This document shows, one piece after another, positions 49,547-62,239 of a stretch of 64,000 bases of DNA. Where the stretch lies: positions 1,253,501 through 1,317,500 of the forward strand of contig JACSYO010000150.1 of the NCBI GenBank assembly GCA_016806645.1, given 5' to 3'. The notes below the pieces were generated by a model. The model ran no database searches. It was not told the DNA's origin and saw only the letters and a program-made list of their open reading frames with translations. Every line of letters begins with the position of its first letter. Within the stretch, counting starts at the first letter, position 1. This DNA comes from Ophiodon elongatus (taxonomy: Eukaryota > Chordata > Actinopteri > Perciformes > Hexagrammidae). A program made the translations under genes and the position numbers.

Positions 49547-52431
49547 CTGCAGGGGCAGAGGAAGGGGGGGGGGGGGCGGTCAGAAAACAATAGGAGGAAA
49601 CAGTAACTCTGGTTGGCTAGCAATATTACAAAACAGGACAAAAAGAAAAGGAACAGATCCAGACATTGTTCAACTAAGGGTGTCGCTTCAAATAATAAAC
49701 CCCGCCCTTGATACTTGAGTATTTTGTTGTCACACCTACAACTAGTGACTTCCTACATTTCCCCAGGAGGACGTTCAGCCAGCATCCGTGACAGGCAGTG
49801 GACACGTGATGCTGAGCAATAATATAGTGGGAGTATCTTATAGATATGAATGACTGAAGGTTTTTATCATCAGTGTAGGTTTATGAGCAGAACAGCAACG
49901 TCACATTACCAGCACGGTACGCCAGCCGTGTGGCTGCATTGCATTATGGTCTATTGAAGAGACTGAGACGGCGAGTCAGTTGGTCTGCGACTTCTACGAT
50001 GCATTTCTGTGGTGGTTAGTCCGGTTTGTCACAAAGAAGCCTTTGATATTTTTATTGCCGTGACATGTACTGCTTAAGTTTCAGATACGTGTTTTAGATC
50101 TGCTGTAGTTATGCTCTTAATACCTTTATGTGACATACAATCCGTTTCATGGGCAAAGATCATGTTTCTTTATGTCGTGTCATATTTTCCACAGACGTTC
50201 TTTCAGATGTTCCTTATAAAGATCAGTCGAGGCTGCTTCATGCTTGCATGGCTCTAAACCGTAGAAAACACTCCGACTCTTTTATTTTAGAAAGGAAAAC
50301 TTTTGTATGACTCGTAAAACCTCTGATTTTTATGGGCCTTTTATTTTGCCATATATCATTTTTTCCTATTTATTGATTTGTCTTTTTCTTCTTTGTAGTG
50401 TGTCATAGTATTGTTGCCATAGTATTCTTTTTTTTTTTATTCATTAGTTACTTTTATTTGTTTGTTGTTGATGACAGCACTGATGAAAGGCTTAAAGAGG
50501 CCATTACTCATTCACCGCACCATGAAGTTTATTTTGGGATTTTAACAATGCACAACAATTAACCGCAGAGTCACAAGACTATTTATGCCTCCGCTCCCAC
50601 AAACAAGTGTCATTCATCCGGGTCAAATGAGCTTATTCTGTGCAGTATTTTCTCCTCCTCAATTAGGCCTAGACTCACTTTGTGCTCCCACTGCCCTCAT
50701 TAGAGAACTCTTGTTGGGTTTTCTTAGTTTAAGAGTGTTAAACATGAAGGATGTAAAATAATAATAATATGAAAGTACTATCACGATTCAACCAAGGATT
50801 TAACCCTCGTTCTTTCTCACTGAGTTATTTTGCGAGGGTAAATGATGGTTCACACTTTTTAAAAAAATCGCAGATCTCTGATTTTTGTTTCGTTTTTTTT
50901 CTTCCCCATAACATAAAACAAGAGAAAAAGTCATCCACATCAGGCTTTTCCCCAAAACGCCCCCAGAGAAGACGACTGTGCCTCAACTTTACAGACAGGC
51001 AGCTATAGTAAACAGAAGCTGATCAAAACACAAAGGGCTTCAGAAAATAGCTCGGGGGCGACCGTCGCGTTGCACAACGGCAGAAAAAAAACAATCCCGG
51101 CTCTAAAAAACAAGTCGCTGTGAAAAAACGAACTACACAGGGAAAACAACACATTCCTCTCAGATGAAAAGTGGAGGAAAAAAAAAAAAAGATCTATAAC
51201 ATAATCCCATAGTTAGTTGGATGGCTGGGAATTGTGTTTTTTTTTTTTTTTTTTTTTTTTTAAGGATGGGAAAATCAAAGTTGGCAGGAGTGGAGGACTT
51301 GTCTGTGGGACCACGGGGACATTCCTTAGGATCCAAAGGGGGAGGGGTTACTGTCGGGTGGGAGGCCTCCGAGGGGTCACACAGTGGAATGTTCCAGCTC
51401 GCGGGTCATGTACTGCTACATTGTTTTCCGCCGCCAGTATAATCCACATGTATGGACACAAGGCATGCTGGGAACAGACTTCTGACATGGCAGTGTTTGG
51501 AAAGCCTGCGCCAGACAGAAAGGACCGGGAGGCGAGCTGACGATGACCGGAGGACAGAACGCCGCGTTCACGTCAGGGACGTTTTAATCAAAATTATTGT
51601 TTTCTTTTGTTGTAAAAAGGGAGTGGCTCAGTAAGGACCCCATAAAATTTGCCTTTCATTGTCTGAATGGAAGTCTAGTGTCGGATATGACTCCAACAGA
51701 AAGTGAAAACAAAAAGAGTGAGAGCTGAAATTAATGCTATAACTAATGATTATTTTCATTAAAAAAAAATAAAAAATGAGTGAAAATAGTCAGAAAAGAC
51801 CATCACAATTTTAATAATGTCCAAGGGCAAAGTCCTCAAATGTTTTATGTTACCAGCAGTCCAAAAGCCCAAAGCCATTAAAGTTACTCTCACGCAAGCG
51901 AGGAAACGAGGGAACAACTTGAGAGAGAAGTCGATCCCTCGTCTCCTTCTCACCCGGTCCAACGCTGTGATGAGTGGGCCTGAGTTTCAAATGAACCTCC
52001 TCTCGAATGAGAGTTGGCAGTTGTTGCGTTTCATATCATGTGAACGTGTACCCACCTACAAGAAACAATGGATCTCATCACTTAGTTACCTAGAAAAGAG
52101 ATAAACCCCCGACAGGTACGAACAAACTGACTTTAAACATTAAATCAAGCTTAAAATACCTTTAATACCAATCAGGCAAAACCTACGTTTTACAAGTGCA
52201 TTGCAGTCATTGTGCCTTATTAACTTTTTTTAGAGAATAAAATAATTCCAGGGGGCAGTGGCTGCTTGATTAGAAAAAAAAAAAACAGACGAATCCCTCC
52301 GCCCCCTGGTTTAGCTGGCGTCTCCACGTTCATTTTTCAACCCTCTGACCATAACTGTTATGGATGCAGACACCGGGGAGCTGTCAAGTAAAAAGATGTA
52401 TGCGATCGAGCACACGCGCGCAGACACTGAC
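49547..52431 (-). other. rapgef2 intron (2.9 kb)
   Basis: AT-rich intron with a G run (49565-49575), a long T run near 51235-51260 and a partial 'gctgcaactaac' repeat copy (51722-51860). Nothing else stands out. Confidence 0.8.
51722..51860 (+). repeat. 'gctgcaactaac' repeat, partial
   Basis: 'ctaatgattattttcatt' and later 'gcaaagtcctcaaatgtttt' and 'accagcagtccaaaagccca' follow the family order. Confidence 0.55.
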
Positions 52432-52502
52432 CTCAGCTGGTGCTCTCGCAGGTTGGACAGGGCCTCCATCCCGTGGAGGTACGAGTAGACGATCTCCAGG
52501 TC
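52432..52502 (-). CDS. rapgef2: rapgef2 coding exon (N-terminal helix of first cNMP-binding-like domain)
   Basis: Read on the minus strand, this 71-nt exon follows an acceptor ending TTCCTCAG and is followed by the donor GTCAGT. It encodes DLEIVYSYLHGMEALSNLRE then HQLR, 23 codons plus two bases, so it ends in phase 2. The peptide matches the 'DLEIVYSYLH.MEALS.LREHQLR' segment at the start of the long RAPGEF2 isoform as I recall it; RAPGEF6 has a related but different version. It forms the helical lead-in to the first cyclic-nucleotide-binding-like domain. The two overhanging bases AG are completed by the G that opens the exon at 49546. The preceding coding exon, expected to encode about 23 residues beginning MASYVDNS in mammals, was not found between here and base 64000. 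Exon identity is near certain; the isoform context is inferred. Confidence 0.95.
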
Positions 52503-52604
52503 CTGAGGAACAGAGGAGAAGCGTGGTCAGACACGGGAGCTCAGAGCGAGAGCTGGAAGGCTGCTACGATCAATATCGTGACATGAAACATGTATGAAAA
52601 GACA

Positions 52605-52642
52605 GTGTGTGTATGCGTGTGTGTGTGTGTGTGTGTGTGTGT
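52605..52642. repeat. GT microsatellite upstream of an exon
   Basis: GT repeat with a GC interruption, CA in the transcript, about 100 nt upstream of the acceptor at 52503. Confidence 0.9.
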
Positions 52643-53254
52643 AACGACTTTGATTCACCCGAACCCCCTCTGATCAACACCTTTGAAGAAAAAAAAGCTG
52701 TGATAAACCGACTGAACTCTACCTGTTCAGCTCTGAAAGGCAGACGGACAGATATGTGTACTAGCTTGTGAACAGTGAAGCAGATATGCAAATAGGCAAC
52801 CGTTTACTAACAATATCAACTTTATATGGTTATCATATGTTAATGCTGCGTTTACAAAAAAATATATGTGTTAATGCTTGTTGAAATGTGTCTGTCGTCA
52901 TTGTACGCCATCGACCCTCGACAGGGCTTTCATTACGGACTATAGATTGTTTGGGGATCGCATAACTCAAAGATCAATCGTTTGAAATCGTAAATATCGA
53001 GGACCTTTCGCTCAAAATCAAAGGCCCGGCTTAAACGCTCCTACTAGATAGCAACGAGCAAAAGCGGTGTGGACAGATCACAGATCGGACACGTATCCGC
53101 AGTAACGACGATGTCGTCGCACTGACACTTAAAACTGTACCGATTAGTCATTCAGCAGTGGGCAGACACGGCAGCTCACACGACAGAAAGCCGCTCGCAC
53201 ACAGACGGCGGCATTGATTTCTGCTTTATTATAAATACAGCAATAAAAGCACCT

Positions 53255-53288
53255 CAAATAAATAAATAAATGAATAAATAAATAAAAA
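53255..53288. repeat. AAAT tetranucleotide repeat
   Basis: AATA units with one G interruption. Confidence 0.9.
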
Positions 53289-53460
53289 GGAACTACACTG
53301 CACAACTATAAACTCCCCATTCAATTACTCCATCAAGTGACCCAGTGAGCGACTCTTAAGATTGTTTGGCGTGAATCCAAGTCAGAGGTGAAACAAAGTG
53401 GCTCTCTCTGGGAGCTGGCAGCCACTACAGCTACTCCACTGTCTACTGGTACCCACTGGC

Positions 53461-53463
<3 letters not shown>

Positions 53464-53518
<55 letters not shown>
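53464..53518. repeat. GT microsatellite
   Basis: About 26 uninterrupted units. Confidence 0.95.
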
Positions 53519-54363
53519 GGGTTGCTGCTACTGGGACGCCTTTGTCGGCGGCAACTGGAGGTAGATGTGGCGACAGGCGAGCGGAGGGACAACGGAGACT
53601 GTGTGACAGTCACACAGAATGGCTACCTTGTCTCCGGGTTTGCGCTTCGGACGGCCGCAGTCATAAGCTTATTGAATGGTTTATGAAATGTTGACCACGT
53701 GCGCTGAATGACACTTTTGTTTTTCCGCAAAAGTCGGTGAGTAGAGAAGAGAAAAGTGCCAGAATCACGACCAGGGTTGGAAGCTTTTGGTGAGTTTAAA
53801 GACTTCAAACGACGGTCGAAAGAAAAAAGAAACATGAACTGTGGATTATAATCGAGCAACCGGGTCATGATCTCAAATGTATTTTTGATATTCCCATTAT
53901 AAAATCGAGAGAAGGCAAACTAGGCGAATCACAACAACAAAAAAATGATGGAGAGGAAAAATATGCATTTTTGATTTCGGGGTGAACAAAAAAAGAAAAC
54001 CGATAAAAACAAAATCTTATGGCAAAAGAAGATCTGCGGTTATATTCAATGTAAGAACTTGTCATGAAATGCCAAACTAATATATTATATACTGAATGTA
54101 TAACACACAAACTGTAGCATTTGACTAAACGACTGATAAGCAATCATTTCATAAATATCACACTGTACCAAAGGATGCATGAAACGCAGCTGCACGTGAT
54201 GGATTAACAAAACAAACAACGTCCTCACAACCATTAAGCAAGTAGCTATTACACAAAGAAAAACGCACCCACAACGCCTATTTGCTCAGTGTGGAAACTG
54301 AAAATTCAAAAGGTTGAATTCAGAGTTTCCCATTAGAAGTGTGGAAAAACACTCGGGAGTTGA

Positions 54364-54394
54364 GGAGGGGGGGGCGGCGGAGGGGGGGGGGGAG
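54364..54394 (+). repeat. G-run cluster
   Basis: Two long G runs separated by CGGCGGA, able to form G-quadruplexes, about 300 bp from a CTCF-type motif. Confidence 0.7.
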
Positions 54395-54696
54395 AAAGTG
54401 CACCATGTAATTATCATAGTCAACAAACATGTGACACGCTCCAGAGTGATGTCCAAACCGGGGGTTATGAAACCACTCGGCTGGGTCTCGGTCCCGCTGA
54501 CGTCAGCACTTAAAACTCTTTGTCGTTTGGGGCTCGGCCTTTATGGAGCGGACGCGGAGAGGAGACGGGCCTCGGGGCGGCCGGTTACATCACACGGCCA
54601 TATAACCAAACCCTGATGTTCAAAGTGTCTGTGGTCAGTGAAAGGAGCACCGCACAGGAGCAGCTGTTCCAACAGAGGGGAGATGTCCAGGCACGC

Positions 54697-54711
54697 ACTG
54701 CCACCTGCTGG
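54697..54711 (-). promoter_or_regulatory. CTCF-type motif
   Basis: The minus strand reads CCAGCAGGTGGCAGT, a full match to the CTCF core consensus CCASYAGRKGGCRSY. It faces left. Occupancy cannot be judged from sequence. Confidence 0.5.
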
Positions 54712-54894
54712 GTGAGCAGGGAAGCGCAGCCTCGAGTCACTGGGTGTACATTTTGGGAGGGACGTCGAGCTACAGAGGAAATGCCACAGCACAAAATAAA
54801 AAATATATATATTTTTAGAACGTTAATAAATGGATGCAAACTACAGGTCACCCAGCAATTACCTGAATATTAAGATGGCCGTTTTGGGTTGATG

Positions 54895-55050
54895 GCATGT
54901 ATTTTATTGATAATGATTAATCCATTACTTGGTATAATTTAACTGGCAACTACTCTGATATTGATGAATCAATTGATTGAGTCATTTTGAAAAGCAAAAG
55001 GAAAGGAAAAATTTACTGGCTCCAACTTTTGGTTCGGTCAGACAAAACCA
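54895..55050 (-). repeat. 'gctgcaactaac' repeat, partial, inverted
   Basis: 'gattgagtcattttgaaaag' then 'ttactggctccaacttttgg' correspond to the reverse complement of the 3' half of the family. Confidence 0.5.
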
Positions 55051-55756
55051 GCAATCTTAATTATGGTGGGGCATTTCTCACCATCTTTCAGATGACATGA
55101 GATCTAACAGAGGTTCTGAATTTGGGGTTCTACATATTTGGAAAAACAGTTACCCCATTCCTTCCTTAGCGTAAAAACTTGAGACACTATAAAAGTTATT
55201 TTGAACTATAGAGATGGGACAATACAGGATGGTATAGTGGATCACGATTAAAAAGCACTCGCAGTATAGGTTGATCGCGTTGAATTTCCATTATTGGGAT
55301 AATCGTGAACATTGCCACACGGGTGACTTGAAAAGCCATCCGGCTCACTAATATGGTGGAGAAGTGAAAAAATAAGAGTCTGATTTAAAAAAAATAAGCC
55401 TGCAAGAAAAAACACAAAGCTTCTTGTATATTATCAACCTTAAAATTGTCCTTTTATGATGGCCACTAAAACAATATTTGTGTCCTATCTATCTGTGATC
55501 CAATACAAATATTTGTTTCTCAACAAAATGTAAAGTAAAGAGATTCCAGTATGTTGTAGTGCCAATTTAAGAGTTTTAAACATAGTTTGATGATCATTGG
55601 GATATCATAAATTGTAAAGAATTTGCCAGAGTAATCGTTAAATGAAATTGTCATTGTTGAACTCAGTCCCCTTAGGTTTTTATTAAAGTTTCAATGAGGT
55701 TTAGTCTAAGACGCAATGCTTAGCTGAGAAGGAAACAACAGTACACATACATAAAG

Positions 55757-55792
55757 TATGTATGTATGTATGTATGTATGTATGTATGTATA
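55757..55792. repeat. TATG tetranucleotide repeat
   Basis: About nine TATG units followed by a short CATA palindromic return. Confidence 0.95.
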
Positions 55793-55930
55793 CATACACA
55801 AAAAGTGATTACTTGTCTCTCAATCGAGTGGACAAGATGGAAAGAAACAACACACAGATCAACTTTGACTGTGGAAAGAAGGAATTCACTTCTTAAGCAG
55901 CAAGTACTGAATAATCCAGGCACAAGGTCA

Positions 55931-55945
55931 CCACTAGGGGGCAGT
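55931..55945 (+). promoter_or_regulatory. CTCF-type motif
   Basis: CCACTAGGGGGCAGT is a full match to the CTCF core consensus CCASYAGRKGGCRSY. It faces right, away from the motif at 54697-54711. Confidence 0.6.
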
Positions 55946-57082
55946 GCTGCAGGTTTCTTTTTCCTCACCCCCCCTCCTCCACGGTGACATCACATTGAAT
56001 GAAACAGCGCCACTCAAACACAGCCTCACAGGGAGAAATATGCAAAACCATCAATTGTGGCTTCAGTCTCAAATATTTCAGATTGACTGTATGGAAAGAA
56101 TGCAAAGGACCCCGTCTTTTCCTCCTCACTGGGCCTGACATTTTCCGGTCGGATTTTTTTCTTTTCTTTTTTCCCCCCCCCTCTTTCTGGCCTCCTTTCA
56201 GACGGAGCCGAACACAATCACCACGAAGTGCACATGGAGAGGAGACGTGACGGTTCCAGGACGGGGAGGGGATCGAATCACAGCAAAACCGCCACAGTTT
56301 CAATGAAGGTTTCTCTGCTTTCTCTCTCCATGTGACTCATTCATTTCAAACATGGACCTTACACAGACTTTAGTTATTCTCACAGCTGATTGTGATGCTT
56401 TTGTTTCTTAGTAGAGAGATCAAAAGCAGAGGGCGTTTGATCTCCGCTTTCATCATCCCGTATGGCCTCCGCGTCTTTGGCTGAAAGCGGTACCAACAGT
56501 ATCCCACAGAACAGACACAGGAAGTGGATCAGATCAAGAGTAGTGGGGAGCTGAAACTAGGACATGCTGATGAAGCTACATTTAGCCAGACTTCATGCTC
56601 ATTGTGTGTGTGCGCTCAATAAAAGACAAAGCATGTTCTTTTAAAACAAAACAAGAGAACTGTTGGGGGGGTGGCTCAAAGTCCCAGGCTACACCAGTAA
56701 CACCATCTAATCCCTCCTCCTGCCTTCTCTGAACTAATCCTTCCAGGAACACAGGTGGCCCCCGTGGAGGGGGAGGGAGGGGAGAAAAAAAAAAAAAAAA
56801 AAAAAAAAACATACCAAGATGCTATTCTTGATAAAAAAAAAAAAAAAACTCACGGACAAAGCTGCTCGAGCAGAACTACGATTGGCATTCCTCGCATGCC
56901 AGTCACATGCCGTCTACAGAAGCTCTCTGTAAACTTCCCCCAAGTTATTTCCTCGACACGGCGTGTCGTCGCTTTGCACCTTTATTTGTGGGACAGATGG
57001 AAGCGGTGCGATGCAGCCAAACCGGTGGCGGCCTTTCCTCTCCTGGATACAAATTAAAACAATAGCGGGCCTTGTGTGAGAG

Positions 57083-57083
<1 letters not shown>

Positions 57084-57168
<85 letters not shown>
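57084..57168. repeat. CA microsatellite
   Basis: About 42 uninterrupted CA units, the longest CA repeat here. Confidence 0.98.
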
Positions 57169-57474
57169 AAGGGGGACAGGGCCCCGGGCCCCATGCCAGC
57201 CTGTTGAGTAGCAAAGCATTCAGTGGGCAAAGGGAGGCCAAAGGAAGTTGTGATGTTTTTTCCCGCACTGTGTTCATTGACGCGTACAACAGGAGAGGTT
57301 GCGGTGTAAACAAATATGGTTTCACACGGAAAAGACATCCGAGCAAAATGGAAAGATCAGTGACCTGAAATGTAAAAACAAAAAAACAAAAAAGAATTGT
57401 TTTGCCACATACCAACATTATGACACAAACGGTGGCATGAAGAAATATCATTTCTAGCTTGGCAAGGATCTGAA

Positions 57475-57727
57475 TAAGGCTGCAAGTTAATCTGCCGATT
57501 GTTTTCTTGATTAATCGCTTGGTATATGAAATAAAGATAAAACGTGATAAAAAAATGACATTCACTATTTCTCAGAAGCCAGGCTTCCGTGTGACTGCCA
57601 GTCAGAAACTATAATCAATTATGGCCACATAGGACCAAAGTAAACATTCACATTTGAGGAGATGGAACCAGAAAGTGTTTTTGCATTTTGTACTTGGCCG
57701 ACTAAACTAAGTGTTGCAGCTCTAAAA
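57475..57727 (+). repeat. 'gctgcaactaac' repeat, both ends present
   Basis: Begins 'aaggctgcaagttaatctgc' and ends 'aagtgttgcagctcta', showing the inverted terminal gctgcaac/gttgcagc pair. Internal 'acatttgaggagatggaacc' fits the family. Confidence 0.65.
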
Positions 57728-57859
57728 TAAAGAATTACTAAATCGCAATCTTTTTTCTGACATGGGCAAAGATTTGCACACCTGCGACCGGTAGAATACC
57801 TCGTGTACAGGTTGCTGCCTGATGGCTTAACCTCCAGGACAGGGCTTCAAAAAACCATG

Positions 57860-58105
57860 AATGACATTATTTTCTCAATTCATCGATTGATGGGTTTTGT
57901 CTATGAAACGTCAGAGGAGTGACATCTTTAAATGACTTGTTTTGTTTTGTAAAAATTAAGCCAATTGGCACACATTTTAACAACGTACTAAGCCTATTTG
58001 CTTGATAAATGTCTCAAAAACGTTTAATAGATGATCAAAAATGCGGTCGCTACTGTGATACAGTGTTTGTTTCTATTAATTCAGCGTTAATCCAACAGCC
58101 CTGGG
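57860..58105 (+). repeat. 'gctgcaactaac' repeat, partial
   Basis: 'cattattttctcaattcatc' and 'tgtctatgaaacgtcagagg' match the family start; it ends near 'ccaacagccctgg'. Confidence 0.5.
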
Positions 58106-58186
58106 TCCCCCTTTAAGTGTGCTTAAGAAGTGCCTCTGCTTTCCTTATCTCCTAACACCACAGTGTCTGTTTGCCAGATAGCAAGC

Positions 58187-58240
58187 TTTCTCTCCGGTCG
58201 GGGCCCTTTCTCTCCGGTCGGGGCCCTTTCTCTCCGGTCG
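58187..58240. repeat. 20-bp perfect tandem repeat
   Basis: TTTCTCTCCGGTCGGGGCCC occurs about 2.7 times head to tail with no mismatches. The unit is CpG-containing and GC-rich. Confidence 0.95.
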
Positions 58241-60738
58241 CACAGACGGTCAATCCTTTTATTCGTCTGGCTCTGGCCGAGTGCAGATAGCCGACCGCTG
58301 CACGCATCCATCACCCACTGTAGAGACGCATTAAAAAGGGGTTGTGCAAAGACCTTTCATAAAAGACAATGGGACGCTGTGGGAGAGATAACCCGAAGCC
58401 TCAGGTGAAGGGCGGCGAAGGACATTAAGGATGACCCAAGCAGATTGATGATCAGATACCAATATTTCAACGCATCCGTGAGTCTAGTTCTTCTAATACA
58501 AATCGCCTGTTTAAACTACAAATCTACTGTAAAAAAAAAAAAGAAAAAAGGGAGCCTTTTATAGAGCAGTAACTCGTACAGTAGAAAGGCTGATGTGTCG
58601 AGGCGTGTCAGGGGACTGATGCATCATGAGGTTATGTTTTTATATGCCAGAGGAATGACCGATTAAGTGGTGTAACCCCATAAAAGCAGACACACAGAGG
58701 CTGTTTCAGTGAAGCGCCGCCCTCAGAGTCCAAGCAGCAGAGTAAATCAATGATCGTGTCTCCTTCGTTGACAGCATTAACCCCCCCCCCCCCCCTTCTG
58801 CATCCGTGTATGCAAGCCCCCCTGCGCTTATCCGACTGCACCCTCAGGGAAATCCTTCCATCCAGTGATTAAATGACATAAAACAATGAATCGAATAATT
58901 GCTGCGGAATCATTTTAATGCCGACTGATTTATTGATTGATTGGCTTGTTGTTCCACGTCTGGTTCTCATCTAAGAGTGGGAGAGCGTGAATTGGTATCA
59001 ATCAAAATCCACGATTACCATCATTATCTATCAATGTTTAGTATAATTTTAAAAAATATTTTATATTTTAATAATACAAAAACAAACTAACGAAGTACAA
59101 GTACGCATTTATTTGTTAATGTTGTTGTGTAAAGTCAGGAAAGCAATGTTTAAGTGAAACCTGATGATCCCAGTTACCTGCTATCGCCGCTATCGGTATC
59201 AAGACTGGAAAAAAAAGTTTGCGTCTAAAAGAGTGCCTCCCTATCAATCCTCAGTCTGTGAAAAAAACACCGTTCATGAATTATTTCTCTCCCTATGCAC
59301 TTGGCTGTCTTCCAGCTCTACCGCGACTCTCATTAGGCCAACAGAGAGGGAGAAGAACAGAGGGAGAGAGGAACCAGCATGGCCGCCCACTGTGAGGCAT
59401 ATGCACTTCTGTCAGCACTGCCAGGCGACTTGTAAAGAACTCCCCCGGCTGGGTTTTCACACCGAGATACTCGCAACATCTCACTGGCAGATTGTGATCC
59501 GCCCTCCTCTTCTGCCCGTGGGGGGCGGGTCGGAGCGGCGCAGGGCGGCGGGCGTTTGTCGGGTCGAATATATCAAACTGTAAAGCATCAGCACGACACA
59601 CTTTCCATCACCAGATTAGTTCGGGGATCCTTGGTCTGGTCTGGGACTAAACGGAGGAAAAGGACCGTGGAACAGGGAGGTGCTGATGGAAAGAGCTCGA
59701 CTTGTGATTGGAAATAATGCAATTAAAAAAAAAAAAATAAATAAAAAAAAAAAAACGGCAGTTATTGACGACTGCGGTTTGCTGGAGGCTGCATTCGGGA
59801 GAAACAAGCTGCCTCTTCCCACCAGTGGGGAGCATTACACCGCCGCCGTCTAAGATGCTTACGGTCGTGATCCCCGGCCGGTCTAATCACGGCACTTTGT
59901 GCGGGGAGGATTTGTTGTCGTTCTGTTTTCGGGAAAAATAGCTGGGAAAAGCACAAATTAATCCCCCGCGACTCGGGAGCGAGGACGACCTAGTTTTACA
60001 ACAATTGCTCACTTGTCACTGGGAGCTTTTCACTCCGTACCTTCCACCCTCCGAACTTCACTGTGGCCGCTGTGGTGTGCAAACAAACTAAAAGAACAAA
60101 CCTCATTAGGGTGACATAACCGTGACTAAAGACACCCAACGATAAGTTGTGTAGAATACGTGGACGAGTGGATTTAATATATGTACCTTCTCATTCAGTG
60201 GTTGGCCCATACAGAGGTCTAATACCTCAGAATTTGACGTTTTAAAGCAAGTTGCTAAATATTTCTACTCAAATCAAACGTAGCCACCTGTATTTGGGAA
60301 GAATACGTATTCGCCAACTCACTCACGCGGTCGCTTTTGTGCGGCGCGACACCAGGCCACGAGCCGGAAACCTTCCCTTTTGGACGCCGTGACCTTTTCA
60401 GAAGGTTTGCCTTTCTACGCCGCCGACCCCTCGCTCGGTGGTGCGCCGGTATTCCTGGGTCCGGTTACCGTGACGGCGGAGGGGGGGGCCCGTCTTGTGT
60501 GTCAGGCCAGGGGTGAGGCTTGCATTCCTCAGATGACACTGGCCAGATAATGTCTCGCACACACGCGAGGAACCTAAAGAGGCCATCTCTGCCGCGCCCC
60601 CCACCCCCGCCGCTCGCTAACCTTTGTGAGGTACTATAAAAGTTCTATAAAGCAGACCGAGTGTGGAGGGGCCCTCTGGGTCGACTGTTGGGGCCGAGCA
60701 CCTGGGGGGCCTGCAGGGACTCTAGCAGTCCTAAAATA

Positions 60739-61310
60739 CACTAGGGCTGCAACTAACAACTATTTTCATCAACAACTAATTGTTTTCTCGATGAAACAAG
60801 TAATTGTTTGGTCTATGAAACATTAAAGAACAATTTTAACAATCATTTTTCTAAAAAACCATCCTCACACCTTTAAAACCCAAAGATATTCAAAGCTGAC
60901 ATGACTTACTTTTAAGGAATACATTATCAAAGTAGTAAGTGAAGACAAACATTTAAATATAGTTGATATATTCCTTATATAAGTGGCGATATGCAGATGT
61001 TGGTATTTCAGCAGTTGCCCACAAAAATGAGACAAAATGATAAAGTTTAAGCTTAAAGATTATAACAAAAACATTCAACATGCTTGGCATGCATTTTATT
61101 AGAGGTCTTTAAATATAAACCACCCCTCATAGTTTTAAAAATGAAATCAATTTACTTGAAGTCATTCGTTTTTACACAAGAGCCAAAATGATTAGTCCAT
61201 TATTTGATTAGTCAACCAACTATTTTGATGATTGATTAATGGTTTTAGTCATTTTAAAGCAAAAATTCCAAAACTTCCAGCTTCTCAGTTGTGAGAATTA
61301 GTTTTTTGAG
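60739..61310. repeat. 'gctgcaactaac' repeats, one plus-sense half and one inverted half
   Basis: Starts 'ctagggctgcaactaacaac' with 'tggtctatgaaacatt'. Its far side carries 'gattagtccattatttgatt' and 'agtcattttaaagcaaaaat' with 'aaaacttccagcttctcag', the opposite-sense half. It may be one large element or two copies. Confidence 0.6.
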
Positions 61311-62206
61311 GTTGGGCTGCCAACTAAATAGGTCGTTTTCATTTCTTGCTTATTTTCATGCCGAGTGGCTTATTTCCAAGAAACTTATGAGCACAATAAT
61401 TAATGTGGTGCTTTTGTTTGATTCTTTGTGGAGAAACTTGGTTTTAAAAATATCGATTAAATGTTGACTGAGAATGTCTTTGGACGAGGGCAGGTCTTGC
61501 TTTGGGGCGATTGCTGGACGAAAACAAGACTTCGGAGGAGGTCACCTTTGGGGTTTAGAATATCGCGACGATCACCATTTTCTAAAATGTCACATGTCAA
61601 AAGATTAGACCATGAGGAATATAATTGTCAGTTGCAGCCATAATTCCCATGACAGTACATCAAAGCGCACTGTCCCCAAGCTCTTCTAGGGCTTCATTAG
61701 CTAAACTGCTAAATGTCATTTCCATTACAAAAAGGCAACACAATCCTTCCGTTCATTTCCTAGATTCTCCGCGCTGGACTGTAGCGCGGCTTCGCTCGAA
61801 ATGAAATGTCAGTCTCATCAACGTCTGGCTGTCTAATAAAGAGCATATGGCTGCGTCAGAGACTGAATGACGACGTGAAGTGGGTGGCCGGGGCTTAGTG
61901 AAGAGGGCACAGCCACGAGGAGGCAGACAGCCTGTAGCGGCGTAACGAGGTAAACAGACCGCCGGGAGTCACACAGCTCCGTGTTGAAGGTCGGAAAGGT
62001 CACGTTGCCGACGGTGCAGTATCCGCTAATGGCAATATATTGCATTATATTGTCGGTTCAGCACAAACGCCGCGGCGCGTCTGTATCCGTGTGCCAAGTG
62101 GGACGGAGGAAGACCGCTGCTCCCCCCTCCCCCCTTTTGAAGCAGAGAAAACAGCAGCGATGGCAGTTTATTCCAAATGTGCACAACATTCATCATCATA
62201 CACCTC

Positions 62207-62239
62207 GGGGTGGGTGTGTGGGAGGGGTGTGGGGGGGGT
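62207..62239 (+). repeat. G-quadruplex-prone tract
   Basis: GGGGTGGG, TGTGTGGGAGGGG and TGTGGGGGGGG in succession. Confidence 0.7.

Noticed and set aside
56945..57565. 206-codon minus-strand ORF
   Set aside because: Its centre is a Val-Cys translation of the CA repeat, and the rest runs through a dispersed repeat copy.
60398..60604. Minus-strand ORF containing a MASLGSS start in CpG-rich DNA, considered as the missing first rapgef2 exon
   Set aside because: Beyond the MAS triplet nothing matches the expected YVDNSFRQAV sequence, and no phase-0 donor follows at the right distance.
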